DNA of 64,000 nucleotides from Aporrectodea caliginosa (lineage: Eukaryota; Annelida; Clitellata; Crassiclitellata; Lumbricidae). Made by a program: the position numbers and the translations under genes. The notes beneath the pieces were generated by a model. That model was not told the DNA's origin and made no database searches. It was given only the letters and a program-made list of their open reading frames with translations. The stretch spans positions 1 to 64,000 of the forward strand of contig JACEVL010000422.1 of NCBI GenBank assembly GCA_020284085.1, in the 5' to 3' direction. Positions 41,201 to 51,311 of this stretch are shown here, piece after piece (positions within the stretch are counted from its first letter, which is position 1; each line of letters begins with the position of its first letter).

Positions 41201-44200
41201 TTACTCATATCCGTCATGCAAATATTATTAACAATTCCTTCCTCAATCTCAAAGACCATGATACATGGAACACAAAATCTTTCTCAAGCTAACATTGTGT
41301 CTTGGCAAAACTTGAACCAGATACTTTAACCAATATACCATTAATTAATGCAAAATTGTAGGGGAAGTTTTAGTTTACTCAACAGAAAGTGTAACTCAAA
41401 AGATGATGAAATTCATTATAAACCACTTACTACCAAACAACCAAGACTTTTGCAGAAAACAAACCTACCTCTTCAATGTTGTGAATCCAGTTACGCATAT
41501 TTTCAAATGACTTCTCATTCGTAATGTCATAGACAAGCATTATACCCTGCAGAAAATAAGAAGGTTGAAATATTTTATACACCTGCAACAATACTATTCC
41601 ACACAAAATGAATCCCTAAAAATAATCTGACCTAGAGACTTTAATAGCTTGAATACGCTGATCCATTTTACCAAAGGATCAAGCAACGGTCATTTTGAAC
41701 CCGACTAGTCAGCAACCATAATCCAGTCAAACCCACGATTCTGTTATATCAGTGGTTTGACTACAGGTACTACATTCTGTGCGACATAAAGTCAAAATAG
41801 TACTCTAAATATGGCATGAAAATGTCATGATTGGTCACTATAAAACCTGATGTCAACTGATTCAATCCTTACAAGTTAGAACTGATTCCTTAAGGGTTGC
41901 AACTTTAAAATAATAGTTCTACAGCAAATGCTGTGGTCTTAGGCATCAGTTCATTTTAAATTATTTTACTAAAAATAAAAACATACATGACAGCACATTT
42001 CATCATTTGGTGGGTCATCAAGGAAACAATCAATTAAGACAGGCACCTCTGAATAGTTATACAGAAAGGACCAGTCAGGAGACTCATCTCTGAAAGGCCA
42101 TACAAATAAAGGACTGAACAGGATACTCATCTTTGAAAGGTCATACAGAGAAAGGACCAATCACGACAGTCCACTTTGAAGGTCATAGAGAGAAGTACCT
42201 AAGTCCACTTTGATACATCAATAACAGTAATGACCAATCAGAACAGGCTTCTTAACACTTTAAAGACAAGCTGAACTGGTTCCCCATTCACTTTTAGTAC
42301 ATGTTTGTTGTTAAAGTGTTAAAAGGTCACTCACAAGAAACAAACTGCAATCCTCTTTGAAGTTCACTTTAGAATGTGTCCATGATAAATCAGCTTTTGC
42401 ATAATGCTATAAAACACTAAACAACAGAGAACGGAAAAGATATTACACCATAGCACCACGGTAGTAGGCTGTTGTTATTGTTCGAAATCGTTCTTGGCCG
42501 GCCGTATCCCTTAGACAAACAGAAAAATACATGCATCAATTAAGATTTCTTTTTAATTCAAAAGTTTCACAATTTTTTAATTACAACTGCGATACTTCCT
42601 CAATCAATGTACAGTAGCAACCACATTCTTGTTACAACACCATATATCTTTTCGGTTTTGCCCACTGGAACATCATGTTGAAAAGACTCAATTAATTATG
42701 CACTTTGATAAACCCCTTCCCAAGCTACTCAACTATTTCAACTCCTACTTAATTCATCATTACCATCAGCATCAATAACTTCATTGTAACTGTCTGTCAT
42801 CATAAGCAGCTTCACAGTCACCTTCACCATACTTAATCTGCATCAGAATACATCACAGTTTCCTTATAATCATAAATTTGTTCAGTTGTACTTTATTCTA
42901 GTGATCAAAGCACGCTGGACTGTCAACCAAGAGGTCCAAATCCCCAAAAGGACACAGATACCATTAGGGTGTTGTTATAACAAGTGCAAACAGCTGATAT
43001 GTAGACAGACAGCAAAGGAAAGGACTCAGCTCAAGGTTTAGCTTACAAGGATCAGTAAGTAGAACATGTTTAAAAATAAAGCAAAGCAGTTATGTGGATA
43101 CTAAACAAAATCTTGCGTAAAGCCAGACAAGTTGATTTAAATACCTCTGTATTGTACAAATAAGTTTGGTTAGATAACACAAAATACCAAACTCTGTGTT
43201 TATTCTAAACAATTAAAATTCTCGCTACAGAAAATGGTGCAAAATAAAATGCACTTATTGCATGTTGTCAATCAGTCAGTCACTCAAAAAATCCATAAAA
43301 CTTTCCAAAGTTAAGTCATACATCATCTCTTTTTGAACGTCTACCACGCTTCTCTATACAAACTATAGGTGTATACCATTAAATCCATAGATCTCTGTGA
43401 TCATCAATTTCTCAGCATTTAGCATCAAGGGTTCTAGATGTCCAAAGAGCACATAGCACCAGCAGAAACCATTATCTAATATAGGCCTAGCTTATTTCTC
43501 TTGTAACATGTCTTAGCTATGGCCTTCCCACTTCCTGGTTCAAGCTTTGCAATTCATTGACCAGTTCTGTTAATTCCATCAGCTCTTTAATGTCATTCAG
43601 GTTCAAGCTTAAAACTAACTTGGTTCAACTTGGTTACCCACCCACTGTAGCTCGATTTCTGGTTCACCTGATTGTATTTTGAACAGGCTCTCCTTTGCTG
43701 ACAACGATTTCATATGAAGCAACCATAGACCTATGTCTTGTGCATCATGATAACAGTGCCATAGAAGTCCTTAGATTTGATAAGATTACATTGAAGTCCC
43801 AAACTCTTAATCACATATGTCCTGGTGTCCTCATAAACAATATGTTTAATTGTCAGTATTACTGAATGTATACCAACCAAATCTGTAGCTTTATTTTCTT
43901 GCCATCGAGTTCAATTGTTCGAATTTTAAAATCAATACCTACAAATAAGCAATGCCGATGAAAAGTAGTACAGTTTATGACCTATTTCATTTATATTCTA
44001 CCTTCAGCACTCATTTGATAATCATTAACACCTTATGATTTTATCATACGATACACCACCAAAGTACTGCTACAGTAAACTATAAGCATGAGAAGTTGTA
44101 GTATGGATTATCATATCTTTGGAAGCCATGATATGTAAAACAGCATAGAGACTGTGTTTTAAAGAGGTTGCGTTTTAAAGATGACATTTTTAGACTAAAA

Positions 44201-45059
44201 ATTACAACACAGTAAATTACAACATAATAAATCATTTAAAAATATATAAAACCCCTTAACCTTAATTACTGTTACGTACAATCTGCTGAAACTCTGTATT
44301 AACATCACGTTCCAATAAAAAGATACTTATAATAATGACTAAGATGCCTAACAAAACTATTCAATTCAAACAAAACTGTTTTGAATACTAGAGGACTCCG
44401 ATCGTCGATGCAAGGGATTTCACTGTACTTCGCACAAACCGAAAGTTTGGAAACCGTGCTTTCTGTATCTCAGGACCCTTACAATGGAACAGTCTTTCAA
44501 CTTCAGTTGGACAGTGCACATCTGTTGCTCAGTTTAAAACAAAATTAAAAATTCCTCTGTTCACCCTGTACTAGGACTAAGAATGTAGCAAAAACGTGCA
44601 GTCGTGCACTCATGCAAAACCTGTCTTGTTAAAGAGCGTTATAAATTTTCATTTGTATTGTATTGTATTGTTTGTATATATAAATTTTGTTTGTTTGAAT
44701 GTATTAATCTTGCCCTGTACAGTGCTGTGTGTTTGTTAGTGATTCTCAATAAAGAATACACTTAAACTTACTTACTTATTACAGATCACATGAAAATAAC
44801 TGTCAGCTTTAGCTTACACACTCGATAACAGCAAGCCCGAACAATTACATTGCATAAAACTAGCCAATTATATTCAGTGCACTAATTAACCCCAGCATCC
44901 TTGAAACGTCTAGAATAATGGAGAAAAAACAATACCTATTGTCGAGATAAACGTGGCATTGAAAGCATCCTCCGAAAACCTGAAAAGTAGGCAAGTCTTT
45001 CCAACTCCTGAGTCGCCAATCAGCAGCAACTTGAACAGGTAGTCATACGTTTTAGCCAT
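38219..45059 (-). CDS. RAB8: Rab8-type small GTPase, complete, seven exons, 207 residues
   Basis: Exons on the minus strand: 44936-45059, 43878-43938, 42449-42509, 41469-41546, 40632-40721, 39265-39381, 38219-38311. Together they give 624 nt, that is 207 residues plus stop, the same length as human RAB8A. The N terminus [20 protein letters not shown] is nearly identical to Rab8. All G motifs are present: GDSGVGKT, the switch I region [25 protein letters not shown] with the catalytic Gln, [13 protein letters not shown] and ETSAKSGVN. Rab8 drives exocytic traffic from Golgi/recycling endosomes to the plasma membrane and cilium, cycling between GDP and GTP. The last exon (from [15 protein letters not shown]) is a short basic tail ending CNIL, a prenylation-type CAAX box comparable to CVLL of RAB8A. 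It was found from phase, acceptor and box, so it is slightly less certain than the rest. Introns carry a hAT MITE, a hairpin MITE, LINE tails and a 320-bp duplication. Confidence 0.95.
38345..38575 (+). mobile_element. tRNA-derived SINE (family B-like)
   Basis: A-box-like TAGTTGTTAGCATGCTGGAA (38355-38374) and B box GGTTCAAATCC (38391-38401), followed by a body of about 170 bp. It lies just upstream (in minus sense) of the last RAB8 exon. Confidence 0.75.
38589..38659 (+). mobile_element. Short hairpin MITE with TTAA ends, 71 bp, copy 2 of 5
   Basis: TTAACACTCTAATAACAAGC at the left is mirrored by GCTCGTCATTGAAGTGTTAA at the right. The core CTGCATTGGTTTCCCAGTCG is the family core. TTAA at both ends. 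RAB8 intron 6. Confidence 0.85.
39740..40010 (-). mobile_element. LINE reverse-transcriptase tail
   Basis: The minus-strand frame reads [20 protein letters not shown], then (shifted) RNILALGQ. This is the C-terminal W-N-x-L-P motif and the end of a CR1-like protein. RAB8 intron 5. Confidence 0.65.
40084..40444. mobile_element. hAT (Charlie-like) MITE, 361 bp
   Basis: TIRs CAGGGGTGGGCAACTT (40084-40099) and AAGTTGCCCATGCCTG (40429-40444). Perfect 8-bp target duplication CTATACAT at 40076-40083 and 40445-40452. CTCGCCCCTAGGGCCC near the left end recalls Charlie-group hAT ends. RAB8 intron 5. Confidence 0.92.
42253..42322 (+). mobile_element. Short hairpin MITE with TTAA ends, 70 bp, copy 3 of 5
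   Basis: TTAACACTTTAAAGACAAGC at the left and GTTTGTTGTTAAAGTGTTAA at the right. Core CTGAACTGGTTCCCCATTCA. RAB8 intron 3. Confidence 0.85.
43050..43370. repeat. Dispersed duplication, copy 2 (partner 34640-34990)
   Basis: Shares AATTAAAATTCTCGCTACAG, TTATTGCATGTTGTCAATCA and AAAGCAAAGCAGTTATGTGG with copy 1 in the same order and orientation. RAB8 intron 2. Confidence 0.75.
44385..44775 (+). mobile_element. CR1-like LINE 3' end with AATAAAGAATACACTTA tail
   Basis: Encodes [20 protein letters not shown], then [15 protein letters not shown] and [12 protein letters not shown] non-coding part with TTGTATTGTATTGTATTG (44657-44674) follows, and it ends TCAATAAAGAATACACTTAA near 44749-44768. RAB8 intron 1. 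Confidence 0.8.
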
Positions 45060-45192
45060 TGTTTGCACAGCAGTAAATATTCGGTAATTCTGCTACATTT
45101 TACATTTTACCAGTGTTCAATATATTCGTCATTTTCAACGAAATGTAATCGCAGCTGATGCATCGAAACCGGACCCGATGAGTATGATCGCA

Positions 45193-45763
45193 CTGAGGGC
45201 AGTGCTACCACTCTCCATTTTATGAAATACCAAGATCTCGCCAGAAAATCCCAAGATTGGCCAAGAGCGTACCAAAAAATTGTATTGTATTTATAAATTT
45301 ATAAATCGCCTCTCACAGTGAATACCAATCAGAGGCGCTCCCAGTGCGAAAGACCTGAGAAAAATTCCAGAAAAAGAAAGACCCCGAGAAAAATCCGAAA
45401 ACAATCCCAAGTTACTGAAAAGGAAAAAGATGTGATGAAATATGAAACGTGTATTAACAATCACAAATTATTATACGCAAAATGCAGAGCTAAGAACTGG
45501 CTAAGAAAAAACTTGAGCATAACATTGAATTAGCAAATTACAATGTTTACAAGTTACAATAATAATGAACGTCTTTCAGACAGAGCCACTGAACGAGACT
45601 TTTCTAATCTGATTCGCTGCTACTGTTGGAAAGTCCGGTAAAAAGTTAAAACTAGTCTGTAGACCTTACAAAATAATTCTAAGATTGCTATGCACAATCC
45701 CAAGATCCCAAGTCGACCCAAAATCCCAAGATTTTGGGAAAAAACACAAGGAGTGGTAGCACT
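45193..45763. mobile_element. Dispersed MITE with CAGTGCTACCACTC ends, copy 2, holding a LINE-tail insert
   Basis: TIRs CAGTGCTACCACTCTCC (about 45199) and GGAGTGGTAGCACTG (ending near 45763). The body matches 32592-32995. An insert at about 45277-45400 begins ATTGTATTGTATTTATAAAT and carries GAGGCGCTCCCAGTGCGAAA, the LINE/SINE 3' end. It lies directly upstream of the RAB8 start codon (45059), within its likely promoter. Confidence 0.75.
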
Positions 45764-45884
45764 GGTAAGAGTGCACGGAGGTTTTCTAACAAGACTCGGC
45801 AATGACCATGAAGTCGTTGGCAATGACCAACGACCTCATATATATGACGGACTACTTTCGCTATATTGATTTATATAGCGCATT

Positions 45885-45965
45885 AAAAGAAAAACTATTC
45901 AATCAATCAATCATAGAATTTATATAGCGCCTCTTCAAGGGCTCTACTCAGAGGCGCTCCCAAGC
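45885..45965 (-). mobile_element. 5'-truncated SINE/LINE 3' end
   Basis: TATATAGCGCCTCTTCAAGG and CTCAGAGGCGCTCCCAA are the reverse of the shared 3' end. It is bounded by an AATCAATCAATCAT tail. Confidence 0.6.
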
Positions 45966-46328
45966 CATGCCTGATCATACAGAAAAGTCTTCAATTGGGC
46001 GTATTCAGTGTATTGGCCAAATATTTTAATTTTAAAATCTGTGGTATAGGTGCACTTTGCACGGTAGATCCAAAATACACTTGATAATAATAAAAAAGAA
46101 TGATAACTGCTCAATACTAATAGCTGTAATTAGTAAATTTATGTGGCCAACCCCTTTAAGATATCAACACGCAGTCATATGATAGAATCACTGTTAATCG
46201 GCTCAAGGATTTTTGTAGAACTAGGATTCGAGCATCTTCTGTCACCAACGAACACACGAATAGTTTATAATCAAAGAATTTTATAAAAGGATTCGTTTTA
46301 GCGAATACTTTATACAACGTGTAGGCAA

Positions 46329-46500
46329 GGATCCTGAGTGGCCGAGTGGGTTGGTGCCCGCTCTCCGCGTCGGCGCCCCGGGTTCGCTTCCCGGTCGGGT
46401 CGGATTATCAGAGATTAATTTCTCGGATCTTTACTGCGGGTGGCTCGGTCGCATTATAAACGTGGAGTACAATACAACACACAATACAACACATCACAAT
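46329..46500 (+). mobile_element. tRNA-derived SINE (Leu/Ser-like head, family D)
   Basis: A box TGGCCGAGTGG (46338-46348, typical of Leu/Ser tRNA) and B box GGTTCGCTTCC (46381-46391), then a short body and an ACAATACAACAC tail (46471-46500). No acceptor-stem pairing, so not a tRNA gene. Confidence 0.85.
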
Positions 46501-46502
46501 AC

Positions 46503-46740
46503 AACTGGGGCGCGGTGGTATAGGGGTATGTTCGGTGCCTTGCAGCTGGAGGGTTGCGGGTTCGGATCCACCTCGAAGTCGCCGCGTAGGGACCCTGGGC
46601 AAGTCCTTCACTCGCAATTGCTCATGCGCTTCGGCGTGAAACTCCGATTCAGCGTTCGCGCAGTAGTCGGGAGCGCCTCTGAATGGGAAATCTGGTTGGG
46701 GCGCTATAACAAGTGTTCAAATACAATACAATACAATACA
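46503..46740 (+). mobile_element. tRNA-derived SINE (family A) with (ACAAT)n tail
   Basis: A box TGGTATAGGGG (46516-46526), B box GGTTCGGATCC (46559-46569), body with GGGACCCTGGGCAAGTCCTT, 3' end GGGAGCGCCTCTGAATGG (46669-46686), then GCGCTATAACAAGTG and an (ACAAT)4 tail. It directly follows the family D SINE tail. Confidence 0.9.
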
Positions 46741-47064
46741 GTTCTGTAGGTTATTTTGTAAATGTTATTGTACACGTTATTTTGTAAATGTTATTGTACA
46801 CGTTTGTCTATAAGTTTGCATTTGCAAAGTGACGTAACAGCCTCATTTGCACAGCGCCAAACGCAGCGAAAGCGCGGGAACCAGCTTTATTTGCAGGCGC
46901 TCAGTCAAAACTAAATCGATAGGCAGGTAAGGTAAAACAATTTGTTCCAAAGAACCAGATGGTTAGCCTACGGCGGATGGTGTTTAGAATTGAAGCAGCC
47001 TAGGGTAGGATTTATGGAAAAGTTCAGTTTTAAGTGAAAGAAAGACATGTGCAAAAGATGCTTA

Positions 47065-47513
47065 GGGGCCGTCCATAAAGTACGTCACGCTCCAGGGGAG
47101 GGGGTTTAAGAAAGTGTGACAGTTTGTGACAGGGGAGGGGGTCAGGCCATGTGTGACGTCACACATTTATTTTTTTTATATTTTATTTATAATTTATTTT
47201 TATTTTTTAGTAGAATTTCATAGCTTTAAAAATAATTTTCAAAATTTTCTGAAACATTTTAATTAGTTTTATGTCAAAATAGCATGAAATGCATATCTCC
47301 TGAATGTTTTTCACGATTCCTCTCGCTATGAGCGCTAGTAATAATGCTGTTGCGAAGCCTTGTTTATGTATTAGCCTTGCTTTCGGAAGTATTATTATTT
47401 CTATGTTGAAAGTGTGACGTACTTTAGGGGGTCCGAGTTTTGTGACAGTTTGTGACAGGGGGGAGGGGGGGTAAAATGGTCAAAATAGCGTGACGTACTT
47501 TATGGACGGCCCC
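47065..47513. mobile_element. PIF/Harbinger-type MITE, 449 bp
   Basis: TIRs GGGGCCGTCCATAAAGTACG (47065-47084) and CGTACTTTATGGACGGCCCC (47494-47513), arms about 27 bp, with a 3-bp TTA duplication on each side (47062-47064, 47514-47516). Inner G-rich GTGTGACAGTTTGTGACAGG repeats stand on both sides. TTA target duplication and G-rich ends fit PIF/Harbinger. Confidence 0.88.
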
Positions 47514-47519
47514 TTAGAG

Positions 47520-48740
47520 CGTTAGAGGTGAGGTTTTGGCGAATTCGTATGAAGGATCAAATGTGATTCTGGTTGGAGTTTATTCAAGAGGGGCGGAATA
47601 GCCATGTAGCGATTTCCGAGTTTGAATGACGAGGTGGCGTAAGAAAAGCCAGTTCGTCGAGGTGTAATCTGTTTCTGTAGCGTCTGTAGGCCTATAGCCT
47701 TGACTCACTTTTCATCAAATTGATGCGGGCGAGATCGTTCACCACCGCTGCCGTTTGAATGGGCGCCACGACCTTTAAGGCCACGTGTAGGCCTATGGAC
47801 CATACGCGTAAATCTATGAAATAAGCCCGGATCAGTATTGGTAAATTGTGAATTACTTTGCAGTTGAATAGGATATAGCTCATTATTTGTAGTTGCTATC
47901 AAAGTTCTTTGGATTATAGATCAAATACACTCTAGATCTGTTGTATAATCTCATCATATGAAAGGTTTGTGAAGTAATGATTGTTTATTGGCTTATTGCA
48001 GATAGCCAAGGATGACTAATCATTTTAATTTAGTGTTAAATTTTTAGTTTATGATTATATAACTTCATTTGAGTTTTTTTTAATTAATTCTAGGGGTACG
48101 TTGAGTTCTACCTGAAGAAGACATAGCCACAAGAAAGTGAGTATAACCGAAAACTGTTAGGGCCTCTTAAAAGCTGCAATATTGATATCCATTTGCATGC
48201 AGACACATGCCGATGCAAGCTTATATACATATTGGTACACATGTATGTACATTTTATGCATGTATGTATATGCATTGTACATGCTTTCATTGGTAGCCTA
48301 TCTAAAGACATGGTGACTTGTATACTTACACATATTTAAGCATATATGTAACTGCATGTTTCATTGGTACATAGACACTTGGACGACTCCTAAATGCATA
48401 CTTTGCTCATTGTCTTATAATCATGTAATTATGTATTCTGCAATTCAGTCTACATATATATTAATGTTTATTTACTCCCTCAGCACTCGTGAAAAAGCTG
48501 ATGCCCAGCACTTAGCTTTCAAGTGGCAATTTAGAAATTTTGAGTTTATGATAAAATTGTCTATGGTGATGATGGCTACGCAGGTGTATCAAGGTGTGAT
48601 AATTAGATCTACGTCTATTGCACAGTTCAACTTCATATGAAGTTATGAACCTAGGACATGGAGGTGAGAAACCAACTCTGTCACCACCAGTCTTCATTGC
48701 ATCTCAGAGTGTGGATTAATTTGGGATTGCCTAAAAGCAT
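47520..48740. other. Intergenic stretch with one CpG-rich patch
   Basis: 47700-47800 is CpG-rich. In minus sense it holds an open frame (RPTRGLKGRGAHSNGSGGE) ending at a good donor GTGAGT near 47705. It could be a 5' exon of a minus-strand transcript such as RAB8, but I see no matching acceptor. Otherwise low-complexity ATGTATGTATG words (48180-48300). Confidence 0.3.
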
Positions 48741-48914
48741 CTGAGAATGAGCAGGGCTTCCTGGCGTGCTATTATTGTTAGTCTAGCCAGAGCTTTGTCT
48801 AGTTCCAACGCACGTGATTCTAGAGTTATTATGATTAGACTGCCTGTTACGCGCTTTTGTGCAAGATTCTTTTTGTTTAGGCGCATTACAACGGACAGTT
48901 TAATAATAATAGGA

Positions 48915-49115
48915 GTGTGCAGAATGCAGATCTGGGCCTGACCTTGAACAGAGAGAAATGCGAACTAATTGTCAAAGACTCTCAACTGATCAACCACAGA
49001 TCTTTCAGACACTTTGCATACACTTTGCAGCACTGCTGGGAGCACGCTGGCCAAAGGCGAGGCCTTGAAACAAGTCCTAGAATCATGAGCGTTGGAATTA
49101 GACAAAGCTCTCAAT
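48915..49115 (+). mobile_element. LINE reverse-transcriptase domain fragment
   Basis: Encodes DLGLTLNREKCELIVKDSQL, then (with slips) RHFAYTLQ. GLTLNREKCEL is the conserved motif after the catalytic core of LINE reverse transcriptases. A TCAATAAATTAATCAATCAAA tail and a SINE-type 3' end (49140-49172) follow. Confidence 0.65.
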
Positions 49116-49349
49116 AAATTAATCAATCAAACTTGATATAGCGCCCCTTCAAGATATCTACTCAGAGGCTAGACTAACCATAATAGCATTCCAGGAAGAG
49201 GGATAGCCTTTCCAGTTTAACTATAATAATAATAACAATAATAAAGTGCTATTTAAATGTACATTTATGATTACGATAGTTACAATAAAAAGTGGTAAAT
49301 TGTCACTTAATATTTTGGTACAGTAACTCTCTAATCAACATTGCTTATT

Positions 49350-49450
49350 TGCCAGTATCACATATGGGACAAACTAATGTAATGCAAGACATCAGACCAA
49401 TATATTCATCTCAACAAGTTTCCTGATTCAACACCAAATACATTAAATGC
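49350..49450. repeat. Diverged copy of the 53050-53160 segment
   Basis: TATTTGCCAGTATCACATATG and CAAGTTTCCTGATTCAACAC recur, altered, at 53068-53125 next to the M16 remnants. This suggests that upstream parts of the M16 locus are also duplicated. Confidence 0.5.
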
Positions 49451-49814
49451 TGTTGTTCTTTCTGACTATTGTGCTTATCCAAAATCATTGTATGTCAGCC
49501 TCAGCCTTTGAAATTTGTTTTGCTGTTAGGTATTTTCTGAGTCAAGCTTTCTACACTGCTGAAGACTGAAGTGGCACTTTTCAGTAAAAATCAAAACAGA
49601 TTTATACATGTTTATTCACAACAAAGGTAGAAAATACAGGGAACAAATTAAGTACTCACAGATATGACAAACATGACACAATCACTTGACAAAGTGATAA
49701 CAGTTTAATATTGTAACTATAATCCTTTACCACAGACACTGAAGAAACTGTTATTATGACTTCCAAACAACATTCAACTAAAAAGGTTTAATTTGCACAT
49801 ATAGACTATAGTAT

Positions 49815-50235
49815 ATGAATGAGCTCTACATGACTAGAATAGTATTGAATATCTTTAAAAGATTTGCAGTTAAGCATGTTAACATATATATATCTCTGTA
49901 AATGTATACTAACACATTCATCTGATGCACCTGAGCTGTCCATAAGGTAATAGCCTCTGAAGAGTACTGGTAAGTTAAGAGCTCTGGGTAATACAAAGAT
50001 TCTAGCAATCTCAATTTTACGTGCTCAGAAACATATTTAGAATGACAAAATATGACATTAGCACAAACATAAAAACATAAAAGCTCCATATGGCCAGAAT
50101 AGTTTTCAATGCCTCTGAGGAGTACCAGTAAGTTAACAGCTCTGGTTTAATAAGACAAAAGATTCTAGCAATCTCAATTTTACATACTTGGAAACATGTT
50201 TAGAATGACAAAATATGGCATTAGCAAAACGAAAA
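49815..50235. repeat. Two direct repeats of about 150 bp
   Basis: GATTCTAGCAATCTCAATTTTAC occurs near 50000 and 50161, each preceded by CTCTGARGAGTACYRGTAAG and followed by GAAACATRTTTAGAATGACA. No coding content. Confidence 0.75.
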
Positions 50236-51001
50236 CGTTTCATAACACGACACATTAATATAAAACTTTTTTACAGGAGATAAATTCAAAGTATTTTTCA
50301 ATTCCTTAATAAATTAAATTTGTTTGCCTTAAATATTTCACAAAGTTCTGCACCTTGCTTAGCACATAATCATTTGTAGGAGTTTACACACTGAGACAAA
50401 CAACAGTAATAATGTCCTCCAGCATATACAATGCACCCAACATAGTTTTGACAATGTCTATTCTCTAATCAAGGTAGCATCCAATGTCCGAGATTTCCAC
50501 ACATATGCACACACACATGCACATATTAAAGAAAATTAGATAAAAATACCACTCTGCCTAACGGCACTTTTAATGGAAGTTGGATTTGACAAAGTATTGT
50601 TCCATATTACAGCTGAGGTCTGACTATACCAGTCAACAATAAGCTTAACCAGTCTTGCAGATGACCCTTACTAATAAGCAGTTCAAACAATTTGACATGG
50701 TTGACTCAATCAAAAGTTTCTTTGCCTCCGGAGCTGTCGTGTACACACTACTACCATGAATCACAAAGAAGTCAATAACTGGTCTTAAGGTAATAATACC
50801 ATGTGCACAGCTTAAAAATATCTTAAACCCAAGCTGTAAATCACAAGAAGTTAGATGATCTCCAACTTTGCAAACACTGGGCTGAAAATAATAGATCTAT
50901 TTTGTCAGCTGACTACTACATAAATTTACTATGTTTAACTTTTACATTGGATACAGTTACCCAACACCAAAGTCATCAGGAACAAACCCATGAATATAAA
51001 T

Positions 51002-51250
51002 CCTATTAAGAAGAAGAAAACGAGCAATCCCTTAAGCTAAGCTGAGGCAGCCATGGGTATTTAGTGTTAGCGGCTTCATTTTCTTAGCCTCGGCATATGA
51101 GGGCGGGTGGCCAATTCTTCCCTCACGGTCTCATCTTCCCACTGACAGTGTATGGTCAGTGTACTCGTTATAGCTGAGTTGGCTGAGGGGTGCTGATGGA
51201 ACAGAAATCTTGAACCAAATTTTCTGCCCTGGCGGGGATTTGAACCCAAC
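51002..51250 (-). mobile_element. tRNA-derived SINE (family B)
   Basis: Shares GGCGGGTGGCCAATTCTTCC, TAGCTGAGTTGGCTGAGGGG and the B box (plus GGGGATTTGAACC at 51235-51247) with the copies at 13755 and 14570. The tRNA head at its right end is truncated. Confidence 0.8.
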
Positions 51251-51311
51251 CTATACTATTAAACAGTACTTTTAGGTGTACTGTAGCAGCTGGATGACTG
51301 GTTAATCCAGT

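Noticed and set aside
46329..46400. Functional tRNA-Leu/Ser gene
   Set aside because: A and B boxes are present but no acceptor stem pairs, and it runs into a SINE body and tail.
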